Assembly (NCBI GenBank): GCA_009760855.2
Contig: WPIO01000105.1
Coordinates: 188,001 to 252,000, forward strand
DNA from: Cristatella mucedo
Lineage: Eukaryota > Bryozoa > Phylactolaemata > Cristatellidae
Reading direction: 5' to 3'
Length of the DNA: 64,000 nucleotides
Under the pieces are notes generated by a model, which was not told the origin of the DNA, did no database searches, and worked only from the letters and a program-made list of their open reading frames with translations. Shown piece by piece: positions 55,448-64,000 of this stretch. The first letter of the stretch is position 1, and each line of letters starts with the position of its first letter. The translations under genes were made by a program, and so were the position numbers.

Positions 55448-56006
55448 CTGCTACAGAAAAACCTGTCCTAACTTCAAGAAATGTACAGCAACATAGAGTA
55501 TTCGCCTCATTACTCTTTATTAGAGGTGGAGAGAGGTGAGGTGAATAAATCTAGAAAAGATTGGTTTGGTCGAGAGGACAATGCACCGTTAATGTAAGAT
55601 TAAAGTAGCTTTTAAGAAATTGAGCTGCAAGATATAATACAGCGTTAGTACATAGCACCTATTAATTGATTATATTGAAAATTAAATTTCTCGACTGCGA
55701 AAAGGTACACTAGGCAATGTTTATTGCATACGAAATCACATTAAACTAACGCAATGTGAGCCACCCAATACAGCTCAAATTGTACTTGCTTTGACAACAG
55801 TCATCGCCATTTTCTGAATTCGAGTGCTTTCAGCATGTTAAAACTGCAGGCGAGTTACTTAATGTGAAAAGAGGCGGTGGCCCAGTAGGATTGCAATAAA
55901 TTAGCTCTGCACAGATGTCCTTCACAGTATTTCAAGGTTCCCTGAAGATAAAACCCTTTATGAATACAGAAACCATTAAGATTTCGAAAAGAGCTCAGAG
56001 TTACGA
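55448..56006. other. Unassigned AT-rich stretch
   Basis: Would be intron if the flanking - strand segments belong to one gene. Nothing else was seen. Confidence 0.25.
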
Positions 56007-56329
56007 TCACAGGATATCGCTGACCGAACTGCTGCCTTCTTTGACTGCCAGCCGAAACTTAAGACTGCGGAAATTAGACTGCCCCCAAAACGCACAGCTC
56101 ACGTGGCTATTGTTGTCCGAGGTGGAGTAAACTTGAAGCAGGCACGCCAATGATCTGTCCCGGAATGCTTCGTCTACTATTATTACATGGTTGGGCTCTG
56201 TATGGGATACATTTTTTCCGTTGGAATCTAAGAACCACGCTCGTGACCAATCCATACTGTTTGATGAACAGCATATGACTCCGGGGTTGCCATCGACAAA
56301 CGTGGCTTTGAACTCGTTGGAGCTCGTCC
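56007..56329 (-). CDS. Candidate Ig-domain exon
   Basis: On the - strand, acceptor cttgttgcattgcag is followed by an open frame of about 107 codons to TGA at 56007. The order of features fits an immunoglobulin-like domain: a B-strand Cys (GVICCSSNS), a C-strand Trp and turn (AWFLDSNGKNV), then an E-strand LLQVYS. An F-strand SHVSCAFWG with the second Cys and a G-strand FRSLKFRLAVK follow. The exon begins with two bases of a split codon (phase 1), as is usual for Ig-domain exons. No signal-peptide exon or membrane segment was found, so the gene is incomplete in this reading. Confidence 0.45.
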
Positions 56330-56340
56330 CTGCAATGCAA

Positions 56341-57984
56341 CAAGCAAAGCATGGGTATTCTAAACTATATTAGAGCAGCAAAAATCACGCCACAAGACTT
56401 GCAGCAGCACATCAGCAGCTACAGAGTGGTACCAAGCTACAAGATCAAAAGTAAGTCAAACTGTGAACTCGTCTTAAAAATAAAGATAACTTAAACAATG
56501 CAGAAACTTATGAATTGAAGCTAACGGCTTTTTATTGGTTAATTATTTTCTTTGATTTCAAGGATTAGCTGATAATTTCCACTAGAGTTTCTTTTCATTC
56601 AAATTTGAATCTTGTGCATTGAATAACTCAAAGTCAGAATAGAAAGTTTAGAAGATCTTTAGTATGCCATCCCATTGTCATGCATTGCCGTAGCTTGCCA
56701 ATTACAGCCTGCTCACATTTGCCCACTGGCAGACTTCCACAGCCATTCAGCTGCTGCCTGCTTTGCTGGCCATTAGGCCTTAGCCCAAGGGGGGGGGGGG
56801 AGAAAAGTGCTTCATCCTTGCCATCATGGATGGCGGTCGAGTCATAAGGTGCACACTGTAAGCGGTGGTTAATAGCCACTTATCCTCTTCGGCTGAGATT
56901 CCAACTAGATCGAAGATTTAGCTCATCTCTAACTGAGTCTTTCTACTCATTTCATGTTAGTAATTAAATTATGTGTGTTACTCAAAGAGGCGGACAATTG
57001 CCGTCAAGACGACAGGCTCTGCGGTCGCTAGGAAAAAACTCAAAGTCGGCCACTTGCCGGGAACCTTGCAGACAAGCCTGACCTCTTTGCTTATTCAAAG
57101 CGTCTGCAATAATGTTTTCTAGGCAGGCAGTTCTAACGAAGCTACAACCAACGCTGGTACGCTAAGTAGACAAGTTAAAAAGTCCTTCTCAATCAAGAAT
57201 TGAAGGGACACCGTCATCCCAGAGACAACGAAGAGGTAAGGCACTGCTCTTCCTTGTGGTTAAGTGCCTCCATACAAAATAATTCCTGCAGTGCGGAAGC
57301 TGTAGCATATAATCCCTTTACGAATACAATGGATTGATAGTAATTGAAATAAGACTAGCTAATACTTCAAATACTAGTATGCTCGATAGTGTAATGCAAT
57401 AAATCTCAGTCTGGACGCAATCGTTTTCTCTTGTTGCTACCAACGAGTGCTGCTATCACTTATACATCGCTACTGGAAATAATAAAATTAGCCTCAGCGA
57501 TCGTTTGTTCAAAGATTTTGGCAAAATGCACTGATAGTTTGACTGATGTCACCATATTGACTTGAAGAATTAATTCAGAAAAAATTAAATAAGAGTATGG
57601 GCTATTAATAAAAACTCAGATCTGAGAAATAGGCTTCCAAGATTAGTTGGGAGTGTTGTCTGTCCTTATGAAACTACCTGTCTGACGGATATTCTAGATT
57701 ATATAAAGTCGTTGAAGGGCTTGAGAGTAGGTCGTCTGATTAGTCGCTATAGGGCTTGATTTTTTCCTATTTTCTTTTAAATTTCCCATTCTCATAGCTA
57801 TTCACACAACACTTTGACTGCCCGTTCATTTAAAAAAAACTTAGCGAATCAGCATCGACTTTCCTTTTTGGCAAAATTAAGTTTACACGAACACCATAGA
57901 ATTTTGACGAGTTTCAAACCACCAGCTCTGTTTCAGGTCCTCCATTTAAAGCTATATTTAGTATGATTTTTTATAAATATAATT
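56341..57984. other. Unassigned AT-rich stretch
   Basis: A G-run at about 56790-56800. A GAAGAG|GTAAGG donor-like site at 57230-57240 (+) has no convincing frame before it. No repeat family recognised. Confidence 0.3.
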
Positions 57985-58128
57985 CGAAATATAATTTATT
58001 GGTATAGCGCCATAAGAGAACTTAATCTCTATTCAGGTGCTTCACATGTGATATGGGACTCGAGCCCGAGGCCTCGGCCAGATCTTGGTTGGAGTGAGCA
58101 CCTTAATCACTGAACCACTGAACCAAAT
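57985..58128 (-). mobile_element. SINE2 copy
   Basis: On the - strand: head ggttcagtggttcagtgatt, aaggtgctcactccaac, B-box region gggctcgagtccc, then the gtgaagcacctgaatagaga tail and AT-rich end. Confidence 0.8.
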
Positions 58129-58454
58129 CAGATCAGTGATAAGTTTTGCTACTTCTGTAATTGGTTGGTATTTTCAGCTTGCATATCGTCACTGATTACA
58201 TCAGTGTACGTTATACGTACCGGTAATAGATGCATATTGAAATAACATACAGTACTGACTCAAAAGAAACCAGTAGTCGAGAAACAATAGGTAGAAACTT
58301 TCACATTCACATTGGACACTTTCACGTTGAGAAGCACAACTTTGGAGAGGTTTGCTTTCTAATAGACCGACAATTCTTTCGACAGAAAGTCACCGGATGC
58401 TTAGCAGCCATACTTCCTGCCGCTGCATCTTAACGAAAATGGAATACAGATGGC

Positions 58455-58795
58455 CCTGTTACCGTAACCATAACAAAACGTCAATTCTAATTTTCAAACT
58501 AAATCTTAAAACACACATATGTATTATAGTATTTAATGGGATCTTTTGATTCGTCCTTTGTGTGCTTGTGCGTGCTGACACAATGCATGCTGCTACTAAT
58601 AATCACTACGTATTGACACTCTGCATGTCACATCTGACAGAGTCATGCTTGATGACATTGCGGATGCTACCACTAATCATGTGGTCATACTTTCTTTACA
58701 GCATCTGTAAAGTGCTTAGAAAGAGATTAAGTTCTCTGAGGCCGTTTCATCAAGATTATTATTATTTATTATTAATATTCTTATTATTATTACCC
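58455..58795 (+). mobile_element. LINE-A 3' fragment
   Basis: End of ORF2 (NLKTHI-like), UTR with tgcatgct motifs, hairpin (aaagtgcttagaaagagatt) and (ATT)n tail. Confidence 0.8.
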
Positions 58796-59650
58796 AATGT
58801 CATGGCTCGTTGAAATAAAAATGTACGAATCAGTAAGGGTAGATAGGTAGGCTTCACTGCCTTCCGGTCAGACAACTAATGGTTTTGCTAAATTTCGAGG
58901 ATGCGACAGCATAGGACACGGACTGTGCAGTTTATACGCAAGAAGAAGACAGGCCAGCGCACTAGTAACCTACTAATATTATTATTCAGCATGAATGCAC
59001 CGCTGCACGGGTTGACTCACGAAAGTCTATGCGATATGGTCACATTCAGGAATTTCAGTTGCTATCACCTTTCAGGAATTTCAACTGCCATCACAAAGGT
59101 AGGCCAAATGCAGAACGGGTACAGGTAAACACCCGCTGTTCTAAGCTGCGTCGAAAATCACGCGTACCAGCTTTACCGTCTCCTTACGGAGCTCTACAAA
59201 TTCTTTTCGATACGCTTACTTGACCATCTGACACGGTGCGCATATATTTAATTCCCATTATCCCAGCTACAAATACTGAGCAGGCTAATACAGACTAAGC
59301 AAAATTGCAACTCGGAAAAGTAGTCAGAAATAGCAGCAGGTGATATAGGAATTCTCTGAAAAAGTCATTCCAGACTTGGAAACTATACTTTTAAAAGCGT
59401 AAGGATAATACGCATTAAATAATTAATTAAAGCAATTTTACCGAGGTCATGTCATTGCTAGCATTGAAATCCCGCGTACATGACTGTCGGAAATGCGGAG
59501 CATTTTCACTGCGCCAAAATACTGCATCTATCTTTAGCACAAAAATGTCTTGGCCAGGACGGCATTTAAAATTATTTCTAGTACATTATACAGACATTTA
59601 CTCTATTAAATAAATCATTCGGAAAGGGTACGTATTGCGATAGCGGGAGA
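58796..59650. other. Unassigned stretch
   Basis: No gene or repeat recognised. Confidence 0.3.
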
Positions 59651-60338
59651 TCGGGAGCTGTCTCCCACAGTGGCTTGTAAAAAATTTAACTAGCTCTTTA
59701 GTTCTGTCTCGGCTTGATTATTGTAATTTCCTTTTGGCTGGGCTGCCAAAGAAAGCTATTAGGCCACTGCAGCGGACTTTGAATATGGCTGCAAGGCTGG
59801 TCTTCAAGTCCCAGCGGTTTGAGCACGTGTCTCCTTTGCTAAAAGAACTAGGATACAGAGCAAAGTTCTTACGCTGACCCACAAGGCCCGCCACGGCTTG
59901 GCTCCTCCATACCTAGCTGAAGTGCTGCACCAGTTTCAGCCTCTTCGCGCCCTCAGGTCCCGTGTGGACAATAAATTAGCTGTCCCATTCCTCCGCTTAA
60001 AGACCGTTGGCGACAGAAGCTTTAGCTCTGCAGGTCATCGACTGTGGAACTCGCTTCCACAATTCTTACGCAACGACAACAACTCTCCTACTGCCGACTA
60101 TGGCTCATCATTTTCAGCGGTCCTGAGCTTCGACTTCCATGCTACTCACTACCTGAACTGCTCTTCTGACTCTGCTATGTTTCCCACTTTCTCTTTGTTG
60201 CGTGAGACAAAGTCTGTTGGCTAACGAATGCGTACCGAAAGCCGCTTAGGTTGTGAGTGCGCTATACAAAACTCTCCTGCGTAACACCCACATGGTCTGT
60301 ATGACTTTGTGGAGTTACAGACGGAGATACATTGCATT
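59651..60338 (+). mobile_element. LINE-B 3' fragment
   Basis: From the [11 protein letters not shown] segment through the C-terminus and UTR, ending gagatacattgcattgcaat. A deletion of about 20 bases near 59850 removes the WLPVEQR segment. The frame 59898-60224 is open. Confidence 0.9.
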
Positions 60339-60560
60339 GCAATGTGCATGCTGCCACTAACCACATTTGCATGCTGACCCTGTGCATGTCACCCCTAATC
60401 ATAATATTCATTTCGTTTGTTTTTCAAGCATGATTTTACTTACCATTCAATTGCATTTCACTTTACAGAAAATGTAAAGCGCCTAGAGAGAGAGAGATTA
60501 AGTTCTTTGAGGGCGCTTTATCAAGTGAATTATTATTATATTATTATTATTAACAATCTT
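60339..60560 (+). mobile_element. LINE-A terminal 3' fragment
   Basis: UTR from gtgcatgctgccac, hairpin with an expanded gagagagaga core, and TTA tail. It is joined directly to the end of a LINE-B copy. Confidence 0.82.
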
Positions 60561-60875
60561 GCTCCAGTTTCCTTATTACACGTTGCGTACCTTGTCAAAT
60601 ATACGCGAAATTAAAGCTACCGACTGCTAAATAAAATTAATTTTGACTACAATATTTGGCTCTTTTCCGAGAGTATGCAGGTTTACCAGAATAGTGAAAA
60701 AAGTACGAATTACTGTGAGCTTGCCTATTAGGCGGGTCTTTGGCCGTTAACCGTTAACCTCATCTGACGCTATGTCAGATGAGGCAAAATTTACCATGAA
60801 TAAGTCAATCCAACACGCTTTGCCGACTATTCTATTTACTAAACTATTGTACGTTAGCTACGATCTCAAGGCCGC
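60561..60875. other. Unassigned stretch between LINE copies
   Basis: A short inverted pair (catctgac/gtcagatg) lies near 60760-60785. No gene recognised. Confidence 0.3.
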
Positions 60876-61370
60876 TAGCTACAATCTCAAGGTCTTGTCG
60901 CTCACTTTTAGGTCACTTCATTCTTTGACTCCAGCCTATCTCTCAGATCTACTCCCCCACCAGGCCAAGCATCGTACCACCCGCTTTTCAGAATCCAACA
61001 GTTTACCAATACCTCGTAAAACCTCAAATCCTTTGGAGATCGTGCATTTAGCTCGTATGCTCCCAAAGCCTGGAACTCACTCCCGACTTGCGTCACAACA
61101 TCCCCTGATTTGACCACATTTAAAAAGAACTTAAAAATACATTTTATTTAGGACAGCATTTAGTGGGTCCCTGTGGTTCGTCCTTGATGTGCTTATGCGT
61201 GCTGACGCTGTGCATGCTGCCACTAACCATTGTATTCATGTTTATCAAGCATGATATTACTCACCTTCAATTGCGTTTCCCTTTAAAGCAAATGTGAAAC
61301 GCCTAGAAAGAGATTGAGTTCTCTGAGGGTGCTTTATCAAACGAATTATTATAATATTATTATCTCGCTC
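60876..61370 (+). mobile_element. LINE-A 3' fragment
   Basis: From the KVLSLTFRSLHS segment to the hairpin and TTA tail, with small indels. The next LINE-A copy starts about 25 bp later in the same orientation. Confidence 0.88.
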
Positions 61371-61394
61371 TTCCAAGTAATCACACCTCACACC

Positions 61395-62875
61395 TTGCTA
61401 GCAAGTACCAGTCTGGCTTTAGAGCTAATCGTTCCACAGAGTCAGCATTGCTTAGGGTATTCAACGACCTACTTAGGAATGCAGACATGGGTCCGAGTGT
61501 CTCTGCTTGTTTTGCTCAATCTTTCGGCAGCTTTTGATACCATCGATCACAAAGTTCTTCTAGAGCGCCTCTCATCTCGCCTGGGCATCACTGCACTGCT
61601 CTGCAGTGGTTCAGGTCCTATCTCAGTGGGAGACTCCAGAGTATTGACGTAAATGGACAAAGATCATGTGAGGTACCTCTGAAATATGGGGTACCTCAGG
61701 GCTCTGTGATAGGTCCGGTTCTTTTCACAGTTTATACTCTCCCTCTTGCTGATGTGACTGCCAAGCACAACCTAGGCTTTCACTTCTATGTGGATGACAC
61801 TCAGTTGTACCTTTGCTTTGATCCCTCCCAGCCTTCGAGCACCTCAAATTCTCTCAACTCACTTGCTGCATGCATTGACTACATCCGCACATGGATGGCA
61901 GCAAATTTTCTAAAACTATACGATGATAAAACTAACTTATTAGTTATGGGCAAACCGAGTGTGATTCAGAGGTTGAAAAGGCTATCTCTCAAAATTGGCT
62001 CTGCCAGCATATCTCCTGTCGAATCAGCTCGAAATCTAGGTGTCATATTCCAAAGCGACCTCTCGTTAGACGACCACATCAGCTCCACAGTCAAATCTGC
62101 CTATTTTCAGCTTCATGACATTGCTAAAATTCGGGCTTGTTTAGATAAAGATACCACGTCCAAGTTGGTCCATGCATTCGTGACATCCCGTCTCGACTTC
62201 TGCAACTCACTGCTTACTGGCCTACCAGCTTGTGCGATCAGGCGATTGCAGCTGGTGCAAAACTCGGCAGCTAGACTTGTCTGTCGTGAGCGTCGCAGTT
62301 GCCACATTACTCCACTTCTCGCCGACCTGCACTGGCTACCAGTCAAGCAACGGATTGACTTCAAGGTTTTGTCGCTCACTTTTAGATCTCTTCATTCTAT
62401 GGCTCCAGCCTACCTCTCAGATATACTCCCCCATCAGGCCCATCATCGTACCACTCGCTTTTCGGAATCCAACAGTCTACCAATACCTCGTACAAACCTC
62501 AAATCCTTTGGAGACCGTGCATTTAGTTCGTATGCTCCCAAAGCCTGGAACTCCCTCCCGACCTGCGTCAGAACATCCTCTGACCTGACCACATTTAAAA
62601 AGAACTTAAAACACACCTATTTAGGACAGCATTTAGTGGGTCCCTGTGGTTCGTCCTTGATGTGCTTATGCGTGCTGACACTGTGCATGCTGCCACTAGC
62701 CAAATTTGTATGCTGACCCTGTGCATTTCACCCCTAACCACGTTTTTCATGTTGTTTATCAAGTGATGTTACTTACGATTCAATCGCGTTTCCCTTCGCA
62801 GCAAATGTAAAGCGGCTAGGAAGAGATTGAGTTCTCTGAGGGCGCATTATCAAGTGCCTTATTATTATTTTTAAG
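61395..62875 (+). mobile_element. LINE-A, best preserved copy (1.5 kb, 5'-truncated)
   Basis: It begins in the RT fingers (YQSGFRANRSTESALLRV) and runs through LLNLSAAFDTIDHK, GVPQGSV, FYVDDTQLY, VKSAYFQL, CNSLLTGLPAC and LHWLPVKQRID. It ends with the UTR, hairpin (about 62808-62852) and TTA tail. The frame from 61601 to 62716 is open without a stop. One indel lies near 61595. Confidence 0.93.
61601..62716 (+). pseudogene. LINE-A ORF2, reverse transcriptase and C-terminus
   Basis: The longest open LINE-A frame in the window. It carries the YVDD catalytic box (about 61785-61800) and the complete C-terminal region, but lacks the endonuclease and N-terminal RT in frame. It was used here as the reference for naming the other fragments. 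Confidence 0.9.
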
Positions 62876-63189
62876 TAAACGCTTTAACTTATCAGCTATC
62901 AGATTACTTGTTATTGTGCCTGCGTATCACCGATGAGCTCAGTTCTACAAATACGCACAATAAAAGCAGAGCTGATTATGAAAGAATTCTGACAGGCGGA
63001 TTGAAGGGCAAAAAACACATGAAAACTCCACGCCGAAACTGTTCGGCTACCCTCTTCTACGCACTAAGTAAGTGTAATTTCTGGTGAAGATCTATCTAAT
63101 TACAAAATCTTCCTCGGAGTCTAAATCCAAAGCTTAGAAAATCCATAGCCTTGTTTTCCCTAGAAAACTACATACATTCACGTCGATCC
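62876..63189. other. Unassigned stretch
   Basis: No gene or repeat recognised. Confidence 0.3.
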
Positions 63190-64000
63190 CACAACAGATT
63201 TATAAGAAGATGAGCAATTTGGTAGCAAACAATGTAGCTTCTCACTCCCCAGAAATTATTAACGGCGCAGCCGCTAGTTAGCCGTATTCGTCCTTGAAAT
63301 AATTGCGAGCAGTCATGCCTCCTTAAAGCCACTCTGACTAAAGACGTTGTTGAATCAAAACGCGTAACTTTCCTTAATAGATTTTTTGACGTTTTTCATA
63401 TGACGTGGCTACCTAAATTTAAAAAAACTTGGAAAAATGGATCGTCTCGTTCATGGGTAGACGAACGCAGCCCAGCGATAATAAGATAATTGAGATTTTC
63501 ATGCATCTCTAGAAAACATGGTTGCACTTCAGTTCTTCAAATTTGCCATCGTTAGGTAAACAAAAGCCTGTGTTAAATTCAGAGGTTGTAGAAAAACGTT
63601 CCCAGTTTCTTTAAGTCACGTTCCTGTAAACAATTCCTAAAAATGTTTCCTAAGCGGCTTGTAGCTCAGGTTAAAACGATTATTAAATTTGAAATGATCC
63701 AGGTGGGATTTAAGCGAAACCATGCCACTGAAGAGGCTCTCCATTTAATAACCACTGACATCCGCCACAGCAGCGAATGTCAATGCTTAGCCCTACTGAA
63801 TCTGTCAGCAGCCTTCGTCGCTATTGATTACGATGTGATACTTGCACGATTAAGAAGAACGGTCGGTCTGGCAGAAAAACCACTGGCATTGCTAAAATAG
63901 CGTTTTCCCGATAGTAGTCAATCCATGTCATGCGGGGTCGGGTATAATTCAATAGACCTGTCACCTGTGGAGTCCCACCAGGATCCGTCCTCCTTCGTCC
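63190..64000 (+). mobile_element. LINE-B-related element, diverged, cut by the window edge
   Basis: It resembles the LINE-B linker (QQIYKKMSNLVANNV against EQIYKTINHLLANAV at 38280) and RT start (GFKRNHATEEALHLI, LNLSAAFVAIDYD). The CGVPQG-like region is decayed at the edge. It has many breaks and is more distant from LINE-B than other copies. Confidence 0.7.

Noticed and set aside
56107-56352. Alternative - strand frame across the Ig-like exon
   Set aside because: It runs through the predicted acceptor and shows no strand pattern. The other frame fits an Ig domain better.

Overview
This is eukaryotic, animal DNA. Three protein-coding genes can be read with confidence, all on the + strand, and all belong to animal families: an intronless four-jointed (FJX1-type) Golgi kinase at 7048-8436, a three-exon CHMP5/VPS60 ESCRT-III gene at 24906-32343, and a DRAM-family membrane protein at 41830-42675. 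The CHMP5 gene has canonical GT/AG introns. The genes share no operon-like layout and no evident pathway: one acts in planar polarity and growth (Fat/Dachsous), one in endosomal sorting, one in lysosome/autophagy membranes. I cannot name the phylum. The sequences fit an invertebrate.

Most of the window is transposable-element debris. Two L2/CR1-like LINE families dominate. LINE-A has a YVDD reverse-transcriptase box and ends in a conserved 3' hairpin followed by (TTA)n. LINE-B has a YADD box and a (TTACA)n tail. Nearly all copies are 5'-truncated, and many are nested, inverted or tandem. Two tRNA-like SINE families are present. SINE1 has a T-rich tail and a palindrome in its head. SINE2 carries the same 3' hairpin tail as LINE-A, so LINE-A is its likely mobiliser. 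A degenerate LTR retrotransposon with a tRNA-Leu-type primer site (21373-24518) ends 388 bp upstream of the CHMP5 start codon. A ~555-bp foldback element lies at 52022-52576 and a possible solo LTR at 35784-36219.

Layout: 1-7 kb is GC-rich non-coding DNA with a (CT)n array and LINE-A tails. 7.0-8.4 kb is four-jointed. 9-21 kb is old LINE and SINE remnants with two perfect hairpins. 21.4-24.5 kb is the LTR element. 24.9-32.8 kb is CHMP5 with TE-filled introns. 33.6-40.2 kb holds nested LINEs, SINE2 copies and the longest LINE-B. 40.6-42.7 kb holds a broken acidic ORF (- strand) and DRAM. 43.4-49.2 kb is a stack of nested and inverted LINEs. 49-58 kb is AT-rich with the foldback element and a few exon-like segments on the - strand, one resembling an Ig domain. 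58-64 kb is a cluster of LINE-A/LINE-B copies.

All calls come from reading the sequence by eye. Repeat boundaries are approximate (about 10 bp or worse), and no database search was possible.
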